Assembly (NCBI GenBank): GCA_951812975.1
Contig: CATOTC010000001.1
Span: 62,001 to 126,000 of the forward strand
Direction: 5' to 3'
From: an uncultured Acidimicrobiales bacterium
GTDB taxonomy: Bacteria > Actinomycetota > Acidimicrobiia > Acidimicrobiales > Aldehydirespiratoraceae
DNA length: 64,000 nt
Both the position numbers and the translations under genes were made by a program. The notes below the pieces were generated by a model. It had not been told where the DNA came from, did no database searches, and saw nothing but the letters and a program-made list of their open reading frames with translations. How positions within the stretch are numbered: the first letter of the stretch is position 1; each line of letters opens with the position of its first letter. Shown piece by piece: positions 9,558 through 19,541 of this stretch.

Positions 9558-11152
9558 CCGACGCTCGCACACTTCGCTCGGGAAGCGCCCTGGAAGCAGA
9601 CCTGTGCATCATCGGCGGAGGCGCGGCAGGAATATCGATGGCAATGGAACTGCTCAATTCCGGACTGCGGGTACTGCTGATCGAGTCTGGAGGCACAGAA
9701 TCCGATGCTGCCACACAAGCACTGATGACCGGCGACAGCATCGGCGCGCCCGTGACCACGCTCGACAACCCGGTGACTCTCGACCAGACCCGTCTGCGTT
9801 ACTTCGGCGGGACCACCAACCACTGGGCCGGTTACTGCAGACCGCTGGCCCCTGTTGATTTCGAACACCGGGACCATCTTGGCGTCTCGGGATGGCCGAT
9901 CAACCACACCGACCTCGCCCCATACTGGGACCGGGCGACGCAATGGGTACGGATCACCGACGGAGACTTCTCAGTCGACACTTGGGAACGGCGTCTGGGG
10001 GTGAAAGCTCCGCCGGTGGAGACCGACGCAGTCGAACCTTTCGTGTTCCAGGTCACGTTCCCGACGAAATTCGGCGACCTGTACGGCGCAGAACTGACCG
10101 CTGCGGCCAATATCGAGGTGCTGCTCCACGCCAACGCGCTGAACCTCGCCACCGACAACGGGCGCTCGGTCACCCATCTCGATGTCGCCACCTTGAGGGG
10201 CGTCTCCTTCAAAGTCACCGCGCGGGCCTACGTGTTGGCCGCCGGGGGGATCGAGAACGCGCGGCTGTTGTTGGCTTCAGTCGACCATGACCCGGCCGGG
10301 CTCGGCAACAGCAACGACCTCGTGGGCCGCTTTTTCAGCGAACACCTGCAGATCTACGCCGGGTTCGGGGTGTTCGAGTCGGACTTCGACGCGCTCAGCG
10401 GTCTGGGCGGCGGCGAGGTGGCCATCGCCCAGGGACGCCATGCCGGACATCTCCACGGCGCCAAGTTCGCTCTCGGACTGAACGACGCACACCTGCGTTC
10501 AGCGGCGACCACCGGTCTCGAGCTGCAGTTCCTTGTCGGCTCCCTACCCGATGGAGTGCCGTTTCAGGCGCGGGGAGCCACCGTCGGCGACGTCGGTGCG
10601 CTCATGGCCCACACCGGGTCGGAGCCCCGCACAGCGGCATATCTCCAAGCCCTGGCCGAACAGGAACTGAATCCGCACAGCCGCGTCACCCTGGGGTCCA
10701 GGACCGACGCTCTGGGAATGCCGCAGATAGTGCTCGACTGGCAGTACACCGCGGCTGATCGACGGCGGGTGGTCGCCGGACTGAAGGTCATGGCCGAAGC
10801 CATAGGCGCGACCGGCTGGGGACGGGTCCAACTCGTGCCAGGTGGAGTCCACGCCGACGCCCACGACAGTGCGATCAGCGGAGAGTTCCTGACCGTCTTC
10901 AGATCGGTCCCTGAAGAGATCGACCTGAGAGGGTTTCCGGTGGGGGTGGGCTTCCACCACATGTGCACCACCCGAATGTCGGACGATCCTGCACAAGGCG
11001 TCGTCGATGCCGACTGTCGCATGCACGAAGTCGACAATCTCTGGGTCGCTGGGAGCAGCGTCTTCGCCACCGGCGGGACGGCCACGCCGACATTCACGAT
11101 CGTGGCGTTGGCAATTCGTCTCACAGACCACCTGCGAGACCTGCTCGGCTAG
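9551..11152 (+). CDS. GMC-family oxidoreductase
   Basis: FAD motif DLCIIGGGAAGISMAMELL, C-terminal DNLWVAGSSVFATGGTATPTFTIVALAIR. Confidence 0.9.
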   Translation: MLTDARTLRSGSALEADLCIIGGGAAGISMAMELLNSGLRVLLIESGGTESDAATQALMTGDSIGAPVTTLDNPVTLDQTRLRYFGGTTNHWAGYCRPLAPVDFEHRDHLGVSGWPINHTDLAPYWDRATQWVRITDGDFSVDTWERRLGVKAPPVETDAVEPFVFQVTFPTKFGDLYGAELTAAANIEVLLHANALNLATDNGRSVTHLDVATLRGVSFKVTARAYVLAAGGIENARLLLASVDHDPAGLGNSNDLVGRFFSEHLQIYAGFGVFESDFDALSGLGGGEVAIAQGRHAGHLHGAKFALGLNDAHLRSAATTGLELQFLVGSLPDGVPFQARGATVGDVGALMAHTGSEPRTAAYLQALAEQELNPHSRVTLGSRTDALGMPQIVLDWQYTAADRRRVVAGLKVMAEAIGATGWGRVQLVPGGVHADAHDSAISGEFLTVFRSVPEEIDLRGFPVGVGFHHMCTTRMSDDPAQGVVDADCRMHEVDNLWVAGSSVFATGGTATPTFTIVALAIRLTDHLRDLLG

Positions 11153-11285
11153 AGGACGAGCGGATTTATCCCGAACACGACCGCCGCGAACGAGGCCGTG
11201 GCCCGAGCGGCCCGTGAGCGCAGCGAACAAGAGCGGAAAAGATCTGGTGTCAGCGCAACCCCTGTTCAATCCGCGTGCGTTCTCG
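11153..11285 (+). repeat. Dispersed intergenic repeat, copy 3
   Basis: GAACGAGGCCGTGGCCCGAGCGGCCCGTGAGCGCAGCGAACAAGAGCGG...CTGGTGTCAGCGCAACCCCTGTTCAATCCGCG. Confidence 0.85.
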
Positions 11286-11348
11286 GCTTGACGTCGGTGA
11301 CATGCTGACATCCTTGACATCAAGGGTCTGTTCGGGCAGTGTGTTGGA

Positions 11349-13124
11349 ATGCCCGAACAGACGTTCGCCCTCCAGCAGAGCTTCGAAGACCTCGGCACCC
11401 CCCTGTACGAAGTCACGTTCGTCGTCATAGACCTCGAGACGACCGGTGCTTCTGCAGCGGACTGCGCTATCACCGAAATCGGCGCGGTGAAACTCCGCGG
11501 CGGCGAGTGCCTGGGCACATACCAGACATTGGTCGACCCGGGATCTGCGATCCCGCCGGAGATCACGGTCCTCACCGGGATAACTCAGGCCATGGTGATG
11601 CGGGCGCCCCGGATCGAATCGGTGATGCCGTCGCTGTTGGAGTTCATCGACGGCGCGGTGATCGTGGGTCACAACGTTCGCTTCGACCTCTCATTCCTCA
11701 ACGCGGCCCTACAGCAATTGGGGCGTCCCCGCCTCGCGGCACGCTGGATCGACACACTCGCGCTGGCTCGCAGACTGGTGCGCGATGAGGTGCCCAACTG
11801 CAGGCTCGGCACGCTTGCGGACCGTCTGCGACTCAGCCACAGACCCAGCCACCGCGCCCTCGACGACGCCCTGGCAACCGGAGACCTGCTGCATTTCCTT
11901 CTGGAGCGGGCCGCCACTCTGGGAGTGTTGGGCCTCGAAGACCTCATTGCGCTGCCGACGCTCGCCGACAGCCCCCATGCCAAGAAACTGAATCTGACCG
12001 ACGGGCTGCCCCGCAGGGGCGGCGTCTATCTCTTTCGCGACGCTCGCGACGAAGTGCTCTATGTCGGCAAGGCCACCAACCTGCGATCCCGGGTTCGCAG
12101 CTACTTCTCGACCGACGAGCGTCGCAAGGTCTCGCAGTTGCTTCGCGAGACGCATCGCATAGACCATCACGTGTGTCGCAACGGACTCGAATCTGCTGTG
12201 TTGGAGTTACGGCTGATCCAACAGCATCTGCCGCGGTTCAATCGGCAGGGCACCCGGGCGGGCAAGTATCCATACATCAAGCTGACCCTCAATGAACGCT
12301 TCCCCCGCCTGTCGATAGTACGGACGGTCCGAAACGACGGAGCCCTCTATCTGGGTCCGGTGGCATCGACACGGGCGGCCAAACGGGTAGTAGAGGCGAT
12401 CCACAGAGCGACGCCGATTCGGCGTTGCGGTCTCGCGTCGAGGGCTTCGACGACCGCGAGTGTCTGCGCTTCAGCCCAGTTGGGGGTGTCGTGCTGTCCG
12501 TGTTCCGGGGCGACCCCGCAAACCGAGTACGCGGCTGTGACAGAAGAACTCGTCACCAATCTGACATCGCGCCCCGACCTGCTGTTGGCCCCGCTGGCCG
12601 CGAGGATCGAGAAGTTGGCGGAACAACAGCGCTATGAGGAGGCAGCTGACGTGCGGGACCGCGCTGAAGCACTGGCGGGCCTGTTGCGACGTCATCGACG
12701 CTTCGACCTGCTTCGACGAGCCGGGCGTGTTCGCCTGGGAATCGGCAACACCTGGGTTGAGCTTCATGAAGGAAAACTCAGTCGCAGCGGCCACGCAACT
12801 GACGCCGACGAGCCCAGTGATCCATTTCAACTCTTCACCCCATCAGCACCGAGTGCCGCCCCGACCCCGACCACAGAGCCTTTGCCGGTTCCGCAGCGCC
12901 ATGAGGCCGACGAACTGCTCACAGTCGTCGGCTGGATCGAACGCAATGTCCACAAGCTGACGATCGAGGAGGTTGAGGGAGTGTTGGCCAGTCCCCTGCC
13001 GGCCCTCCCGGCCTTCAAGCCGAAGACCAGGAGTCCAGCCCGCCGCACGACCAAGCGCACAGGCGTCGAATCGTTGCCGGACTCGCTCACACGGGCGCCT
13101 GCGCCGAGGTCGCGGGTCGCCTAG
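11349..13124 (+). CDS. DEDD exonuclease (DnaQ-like) fused to GIY-YIG/UvrC-like domain
   Basis: FVVIDLETTGASAADCAITEIGAV plus GGVYLFRDARDEVLYVGKATNLRSRVRSYF. Confidence 0.9.
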   Translation: MPEQTFALQQSFEDLGTPLYEVTFVVIDLETTGASAADCAITEIGAVKLRGGECLGTYQTLVDPGSAIPPEITVLTGITQAMVMRAPRIESVMPSLLEFIDGAVIVGHNVRFDLSFLNAALQQLGRPRLAARWIDTLALARRLVRDEVPNCRLGTLADRLRLSHRPSHRALDDALATGDLLHFLLERAATLGVLGLEDLIALPTLADSPHAKKLNLTDGLPRRGGVYLFRDARDEVLYVGKATNLRSRVRSYFSTDERRKVSQLLRETHRIDHHVCRNGLESAVLELRLIQQHLPRFNRQGTRAGKYPYIKLTLNERFPRLSIVRTVRNDGALYLGPVASTRAAKRVVEAIHRATPIRRCGLASRASTTASVCASAQLGVSCCPCSGATPQTEYAAVTEELVTNLTSRPDLLLAPLAARIEKLAEQQRYEEAADVRDRAEALAGLLRRHRRFDLLRRAGRVRLGIGNTWVELHEGKLSRSGHATDADEPSDPFQLFTPSAPSAAPTPTTEPLPVPQRHEADELLTVVGWIERNVHKLTIEEVEGVLASPLPALPAFKPKTRSPARRTTKRTGVESLPDSLTRAPAPRSRVA

Positions 13125-13156
13125 CTCGCGGGTTGCCCCACCCACCTGGGGAGGTC

Positions 13157-14212
13157 TCACCAGGTGTTCGACACCAGCGCTGAGAGCTTGGCTTCGGCGC
13201 GTCCGTCGTCGATCGCGTCGGCCGCGAGCGGGACTGCTTCGCTGAGGTCCGCCGCGAGTCCCGCTACCACCAATCCGGCAGCCGCGTTGAGCACGACCAT
13301 GTCTCGATGAGGCCCCACCTCGCCTGCAAAGACCGAGCGGGCGATACGGGCGTTCGTGTCGGCATCACCCCCTGCGATGTCCGCCGGCGACGCCGGAGCC
13401 AAGCCGACCGACGACGCCGTAATGGCCAGTTCCGTGATCTCCCCGTCCTCGAGCGAGAGGATTCTCGAGGGACCCGTCGTGGACAGTTCATCCAATCCCC
13501 CGTCACCGTGCACAACCAGAGAACGACGCGATCCCGTTGCTCTGAGCACTTGAACCATGCGCATTGCGGCGGACCAGTCTCCCACACCGACGACCTGGCA
13601 CCTCAAGCGACCCGGATGACTCAACGGGCCCAAAATATTGAACACCGTCGGGATGCCGAGCTGCGCCCGTACAGGACCCACATGGCGCATCGCCGGATGA
13701 AAACTCCGAGCGAAGGCGAACCCCAGGCCGATGCTGTCGACTTGAGCCTCGAGCTGACCGGGAGTGATGTCAACATCGATTCCGAGAGCCTCCAGCAGGT
13801 CGAAGCTGCCTGAGGTGGACGAGGCCTTGCGGTTGCCGTGCTTGCACACGGTCGCACCGGCTGCGGCAGCCACGAACGCCGCCATTGTCGAGACGTTGAG
13901 AGCATGGCGCATCCGGCTGGGCGAACCTCCCGCACCAACGATGTCGATTGTGTTGTCCGGCACCGACAGCGGAGTCGCCGAATCAAGCATTGCCACCTGG
14001 AGTCCCACCAACTCCTCCACCGTCTCACCCTTGATTCGCAGACCGACGATGAACGCGGCTGTCTGCGCGTCTGCAGCCTCACCATTGAGGATCGTGGAGA
14101 GAACCGCTCTCGTGATCTCCGCGCTGAGGTCAGCGCCATCGGCCAGCGTTCCGAGGACGGCCGGCCAACCGCCATGCTCGTCGATGCTCGTCGCAGGTGT
14201 CATAGGTTTCAT
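13157..14212 (-). CDS. trpD: Anthranilate phosphoribosyltransferase
   Basis: DIVGAGGSPSRMRHALNVSTMAAFVAAAAGATVCKHGNRKASSTSGSFDLLEALG; 351 aa from ATG at 14212. Confidence 0.93.
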   Translation of the reverse strand: MKPMTPATSIDEHGGWPAVLGTLADGADLSAEITRAVLSTILNGEAADAQTAAFIVGLRIKGETVEELVGLQVAMLDSATPLSVPDNTIDIVGAGGSPSRMRHALNVSTMAAFVAAAAGATVCKHGNRKASSTSGSFDLLEALGIDVDITPGQLEAQVDSIGLGFAFARSFHPAMRHVGPVRAQLGIPTVFNILGPLSHPGRLRCQVVGVGDWSAAMRMVQVLRATGSRRSLVVHGDGGLDELSTTGPSRILSLEDGEITELAITASSVGLAPASPADIAGGDADTNARIARSVFAGEVGPHRDMVVLNAAAGLVVAGLAADLSEAVPLAADAIDDGRAEAKLSALVSNTW

Positions 14213-14276
14213 GTTCGTCTCTGGCGGGGTCAACAGTCTGACTACGCAACCGTAGCGCGCTGCTAGCCTCGGCTCC

Positions 14277-14678
14277 GTGTCAAAGTCCCTGTTTCCTGCA
14301 GCAATTCGGGCCGGAACTGCGATCTGTCTGGTTGTCTCGGTTCCCGCCGCAGTGGCACAGGCAGTCCTTGCTGACGGCGACGGGAGCGAGCAGTCGAACT
14401 GGGTGTACCTCACGTTGTTGGCGATCATTGCGGCCTACCTCGTGGGCGGTGCGGTTGCGGGTCGGATAGCGACAGACGCGCCGATGATCAACGGCGCGGC
14501 CGCGACGGTCACTGCGTTCGCGGTCGTGCAACTCGTGGCCGGCGTCCTCCGCATCGCCGGTGGCAGCGGGATCAACCCGCTGGCGTTGGTCTTCAATGTT
14601 CTGTTGGCTGCGTCGATCGGAACTGTCGGTGCCGGAATTGGCGCGTACCTTTCCAATCGGGCCAAAGTCAACGGGTAG
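14277..14678 (+). CDS. Small integral membrane protein
   Basis: 133 aa with four hydrophobic stretches. Confidence 0.65.
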   Translation: MSKSLFPAAIRAGTAICLVVSVPAAVAQAVLADGDGSEQSNWVYLTLLAIIAAYLVGGAVAGRIATDAPMINGAAATVTAFAVVQLVAGVLRIAGGSGINPLALVFNVLLAASIGTVGAGIGAYLSNRAKVNG

Positions 14679-14707
14679 AGATTCTGTTCACAACCAAAGG
14701 GCATCAG

Positions 14708-15898
14708 ATGAAGCTTCCAGTTTCGGGCGCGGTTCACGACGAGCGGGAGATCGAGGCGGTCGTGGAGGTGTTGCGCTCCTCGGCACTCGACATCGGCGAG
14801 AACGTCTTCGAGTTCGAGCACAGGATCGCTTCGCTGTTGTCCAAACAGCACGGGATCATGGTCAACAGCGGATCGTCGGCCCTGCGCATCGCGGTTGACC
14901 TGCTCCAACTCGAACGCGGCGACGAGATCATCACATCGCCGCTCACCTTCTCAACCGACATCGCCACCATGGTGCAGTCGGGTCTCGTCCCGGTGTTCGT
15001 GGACATCACGCAAGACACCTACCAGATCGACCACACCAAGATCGAAGCCATGATCGGGCCTCGAACAAAGGCGATCCTGACTCCGAACCTGTGCGGCAAC
15101 TGCCCTGACTGGGACGCGATCCGTGCCATCGCAGACGCTCACGGTCTCACCGTCGTCGAGGATTCGTGCGATGTGCTCGACTCCTGGCAGCGAGGTGAAC
15201 GTACCGGCGCGCGGGCCGACATCGTGGTGACCAGTTTCGCCCGCAGCCATGCCATGACCGCAGGCGGTGCCGGTGGTCTGGTCGGAGTCGACGATCCGGA
15301 GCTGTTTGATCTGGGGCTCGAGTTGAGACGCTGGGGCCGGCGCTCGGAACCTTACCTGTACGGCACGCGCAAAGGCCGACAGGACCGCTTCGGATACCTC
15401 GCCGACGGCACACCCTATGACATGATCTTCACGTTCGACTCGATCGGCTACAACTTCGAGCCGACCGAGATCAGCGCCGCCTACGGACTCGTCCAACTCG
15501 AGAAGCTCGCCGGTTTCAACCAACAGCGGCGCGACAACTGGCGTCGGCTCGATGACTTCCTGGCGACCCGCGGGGGTGTGACCCGGGGCCGTACCACACC
15601 TGAGACTGACACGACCTGGATGCGGTTCTGCTTCACGATCGACGACGACCTCGGCATCGACCGCAGCGAAGTCCAGGAGCGGCTCGAAGCACGCGGTGTA
15701 GCGACGCGTATGGTCTGGACCGGCAACATCCTGCGTCAGAAGGGGTTCGCGGGGATCGAGCACCGCGCCCCCGAAAACGGGTTGCCGAATTGCGACTACA
15801 TCATGGACAAAGCCGTGTCGTTGCCGATCCACCATGGTCTCAACGCGGATCACATGGGCTACCTGTGCGAACAACTCGACGCGGTGCTCGACGTCTAG
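14708..15898 (+). CDS. DegT/DnrJ/EryC1/StrS-family enzyme, ColD/E1-like (His at PLP-Lys position)
   Basis: GIMVNSGSSALRIAVDLLQL, VVEDSCDVLDS, TSFARSHAMTAGGAGG, SIGYNFEPTEISAAYGLVQLEKL. Confidence 0.85.
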   Translation: MKLPVSGAVHDEREIEAVVEVLRSSALDIGENVFEFEHRIASLLSKQHGIMVNSGSSALRIAVDLLQLERGDEIITSPLTFSTDIATMVQSGLVPVFVDITQDTYQIDHTKIEAMIGPRTKAILTPNLCGNCPDWDAIRAIADAHGLTVVEDSCDVLDSWQRGERTGARADIVVTSFARSHAMTAGGAGGLVGVDDPELFDLGLELRRWGRRSEPYLYGTRKGRQDRFGYLADGTPYDMIFTFDSIGYNFEPTEISAAYGLVQLEKLAGFNQQRRDNWRRLDDFLATRGGVTRGRTTPETDTTWMRFCFTIDDDLGIDRSEVQERLEARGVATRMVWTGNILRQKGFAGIEHRAPENGLPNCDYIMDKAVSLPIHHGLNADHMGYLCEQLDAVLDV

Positions 15899-15977
15899 CG
15901 ACCTTGAGCATCGACAACTGGACCACAGCGTCGAATATGTCGGGACAAACGCGCCTTCGTTGGGGCAGACTGAGGGG

Positions 15978-16341
<364 letters not shown>

Positions 16342-16345
<4 letters not shown>

Positions 16346-17166
16346 ACTTGCTGCTTCGCTTCGCGGGGGTCTTCTAAAGTGATGGTCCAGCCGGGGCCGA
16401 GTTCGCTGTCGAAGCGATGCTGGAACATACCTAAGAGCATTGACGCGGGCAGGATGCATTCGGCGCAGGCTTCGTCGGGAATGTGGAGACGGAGCCTGAT
16501 GTGGCGTCTGGCGACTGAGGCGGTGAGGTCGGCACGATCCGCACGCAAGACAGCCGCCAATCTCTCAACCACACCAGCCGCGTCGGCGGCGGTGGACGCA
16601 CCAGCCACTCCAGCCGGGTCGCGTGCAGCGGGTTCGTCGGCGGCTGTGGTTAGCAGAGCCAGCACGGTCGGGGTTGCCGCATCAGCAAGGGCCTTTGCCT
16701 CAGCCGTGGTCAGGCTGCCGATCGGGTGCGGCACCGTGGCAAACGGATACTCAGCGAAACCCTGCAGTTCAGCGATTGCGGTGCCGGTAACGGCAAACGG
16801 TTCAGTCACAACCGCCACGGCGGGCACGCCTCGCTGCTCGAAGTTGACAGCATCGAGCACACTGCTCGACGAACAACTGCCTCAATCACCAATGGCCGCG
16901 ATGATCGCTGACACATCGGCGGCCAACGACTCCACATCCTCGGGGCTGGCTGGAAGGTTGGCAGTGGGCTTCATCACCAGCACAGAATCACGTGCCCCGT
17001 GGAGGTCTATGAGATTCTGGGCAACCCGTTGAAGGATCCCTGGGGCGTGCGTCTTTCCGTTGCTCACCAGCCCGATCACCGCACCCTCCAACGAGTCGGG
17101 CCGCGGCGCCCGCGCGGCGCCGGAACTGGGAATGGTCAGCGTCGGGTCTACCAAGGTAATGGTCAT
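16342..17166 (-). CDS. UGSC-motif selenoprotein candidate; in-frame UGA at 16882-16884 read as Sec
   Basis: ORFs 16882-17166 and 16342-16860 are in the same frame, separated by one TGA: ...IIAAIGD-U-GSCSSSVLDAVNFEQRGVPAVAVVTEPF... Confidence 0.85.
16846..16881 (-). promoter_or_regulatory. Putative bacterial SECIS hairpin
   Basis: Directly after UGA: GGCAGT-TGTTCG-TCGAGCA-GTG-TGCTCGA-T-GCTGTC; 7-bp apical stem, G in loop about 20 nt after UGA. Confidence 0.7.
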
Positions 17167-18224
17167 GGCATGAGTATCTCCCGGGTGATGAGCGGAACGC
17201 TGCGGTCCCGGCTCCAGGTTGGAAAGAAAGACGAGTGGCCGCCGGCATCACCGCCGCCGACCATGAGCGCAATGTCATCGGGGCAGGTGCCACGGGGAAC
17301 GTTGATGCGCTCATCGCCCGGCAGAACTTGCGGGTCGGTTTCCATCCATTGGGTGGGATGGAAACCACTGACGTTTCCGGCCGCTTCCACCTTGCCGCCG
17401 CGTTTCACTTCGGCATAGCTGCGGGTTGCGTGAGTGAACAGATATTCCTGCACCTGAGGCCGGGTCCAGCCCGCCGCACCGATTTTGCGGGCGTGCTCGG
17501 GAGCGAACACCACCAGCGATCGCCCTGAACTGAGCGATCCGAGGGCCGACATCGTGTCGGCGAACGTGCCGAGCAACCCCTCAGGATCAGGCGAAGCGTG
17601 GTTCAACACGTTGTGACCCGACTCGGCTGCCATGACCGTGACCGTACTCTGGCCAGGCGCATAGCCAAGCGAGACATGATACGGCTCCCATGGGCTAGCC
17701 GCCTCGTGTTCCCCGAAACACATCGCGTACTTGCCGGCCCAGCCTTGAGTGCTTTTGTCGAGCTTGCCAGGAATGGACGAGAGGCAGTTCCGCAACACCA
17801 GCCGCACGGCACGTCCGATCGTGGCGTTGGCCCGAAAACCCGGGCCAAACAGGTTCTCCTTGTAGTGGATACCGACCTCGTCGCGGATCGGTCCGTTCAC
17901 GGCGGTGAGAATTGCTGCGCCACCAGTGCTGGCCGACACAGCATGCAACTCGAAGGTCGGGTCGCCGATAGCTGCGAGCACTGCGCCCAAGACCGGAAAA
18001 TGCTCGGGCAGGCATCCGGCCATTACAGCATTCGCGGCTGCCTTGTGAGCGGTGACCTCAAGATTGCGCGCGGGTTCGTGCAACAACACTTCGTGGGTGT
18101 CCCACACACCACCGGCCAGCATGGCGCCGACCAGCGGCTCGGTCGGCGGCACCACCGGCAGGCCGTCGGTCCAACCTGATTCATAACAAGCCTCAATGGC
18201 CTGCCAGGGGTCGCTCAGTTTCAT
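17163..18224 (-). CDS. Uncharacterised protein translationally coupled to the UGSC selenoprotein
   Basis: 354 codons from ATG at 18224; N-term DPWQAIEACYESGWTDGLPVVPPTEPLVGAML; stop overlaps the start of the UGSC gene (ATGA). Confidence 0.8.
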   Translation of the reverse strand: MKLSDPWQAIEACYESGWTDGLPVVPPTEPLVGAMLAGGVWDTHEVLLHEPARNLEVTAHKAAANAVMAGCLPEHFPVLGAVLAAIGDPTFELHAVSASTGGAAILTAVNGPIRDEVGIHYKENLFGPGFRANATIGRAVRLVLRNCLSSIPGKLDKSTQGWAGKYAMCFGEHEAASPWEPYHVSLGYAPGQSTVTVMAAESGHNVLNHASPDPEGLLGTFADTMSALGSLSSGRSLVVFAPEHARKIGAAGWTRPQVQEYLFTHATRSYAEVKRGGKVEAAGNVSGFHPTQWMETDPQVLPGDERINVPRGTCPDDIALMVGGGDAGGHSSFFPTWSRDRSVPLITREILMP

Positions 18225-18246
18225 GCGGGCCAAGTGTAAGTGCGGG

Positions 18247-18735
18247 CTATCTGAGGTGCTCGCCGGGTAGTCGACCCGAACTGAACAGCAGCCGGCGGTT
18301 CTCTGCCCGGGTGAGTTCAAAGCGGTGGACCAGCCAACCCGCTGCGCAGACTCCGAGCAGTTCAAACAGGATCAGCACTGCGAGGGGACGGTCGAACTCC
18401 GGCAGTGGAGCCGCCGCGATCCCGTCGAGCCCGGCGACGGGCCACCAGAACAACTCGGTACGAGTCCATGCGCCCGAGACCACAAGAAAGACGAACGTTC
18501 CGATCGGCACGCCCAGCAACCGACGCCGCAACAGCCGCGACCCGACCGTGGACAACATCACCAGACTCAGCAGCACAACCGAACCCAGCAGGGTGTGGAG
18601 GATCAGCGGGCGGCCCGTCACCCCCTCTGCGAGTGGCAGCACCGCGCCTGCGGCGACGTAGCGGTAGTCGACGGCAGGGCTGTCGAACACCATCAGCACA
18701 CCGAGCACTGCGGCCGCGACGAAGAAGAGGAACAC
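18247..18735 (-). CDS. Membrane protein
   Basis: 162 aa, several TM-like segments. Confidence 0.65.
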   Translation of the reverse strand: MFLFFVAAAVLGVLMVFDSPAVDYRYVAAGAVLPLAEGVTGRPLILHTLLGSVVLLSLVMLSTVGSRLLRRRLLGVPIGTFVFLVVSGAWTRTELFWWPVAGLDGIAAAPLPEFDRPLAVLILFELLGVCAAGWLVHRFELTRAENRRLLFSSGRLPGEHLR

Positions 18736-18736
18736 G

Positions 18737-19444
18737 TCAGAGCAGAACGATCCGGCCGCACTCGTCGCACGACAGGACGTCCGCGGTTGAATGTTTCATC
18801 CGGTCCGCCTCCATTGCCGGCATCATCGACGGGCAGCCCATACACTTTCCGTTCTCGAAGCGCACCACGGTCGCCGAACCGAACATCGACCGCAGACGCT
18901 CATAGTCGGCGATCAACGAACTGTCGAGGTCCGCTTCGAGTTCCGTCCGATTTGAACGGACGGTCTCCAAGCGAGCGTCGATCTCCGCCTCGGCAGAGTT
19001 GATCTCGGCGTTCAGGTCTCCGATGCGCTGGTCGCACACATCAACCTCGGTACTGAGCGCGGCCGCCCTCGATGCCAGCGACTCGGCCTCCTCCATGGCG
19101 TTGAGAGCCTCGTCTTCAAGATCGCTCTGGCGGTTCCGCAACGAAGCGATCTCATCTTGGAGGGCCTGCAGGTCACGGAGTCCTGTCACTTCGCCGCTGT
19201 AGAGGCGCGCCTCATCGGTCTCGATCCTGGCCGCGACGATCTGAGCCTCGTCTTCAAAACGTTTCTGGCGTGTCGCGACTTCAATTTGGATGAGCGAGAT
19301 CTGATCGATCTCCGCAGTGAGACGCTTCCGCTCATCGGTAGCTTCCCGCAGTTGCCCGCGCTGTGCGAGCACAGCTCTGCGATGCAGCAACTGGTCGGTC
19401 TCGACGTCAAGGCGTTGAACTTCGAGAAGATCGTGGTGACTCAT
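18737..19444 (-). CDS. Coiled-coil C4-type zinc ribbon protein
   Basis: Long coiled coil then CMGCPSMMPAMEADRMKHSTADVLSCDECGRIVL. Confidence 0.85.
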   Translation of the reverse strand: MSHHDLLEVQRLDVETDQLLHRRAVLAQRGQLREATDERKRLTAEIDQISLIQIEVATRQKRFEDEAQIVAARIETDEARLYSGEVTGLRDLQALQDEIASLRNRQSDLEDEALNAMEEAESLASRAAALSTEVDVCDQRIGDLNAEINSAEAEIDARLETVRSNRTELEADLDSSLIADYERLRSMFGSATVVRFENGKCMGCPSMMPAMEADRMKHSTADVLSCDECGRIVLL

Positions 19445-19541
19445 TGATCAAATGGCTCCCTGTTGCGAATGCGCCCAATAATGACCTGAGTATGAGACAG
19501 TACCGAACTTGGACCGTCAACGCCCCAGGCGCAGGTTCGCT

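Noticed and set aside
12400-12520. Possible frameshift in the GIY-YIG nuclease (odd segment LASRASTTASVC)
   Set aside because: Frame stays open and the downstream AQLGVSCCPCSGATPQTEYAAV region still fits the family; variation rather than clear disruption.
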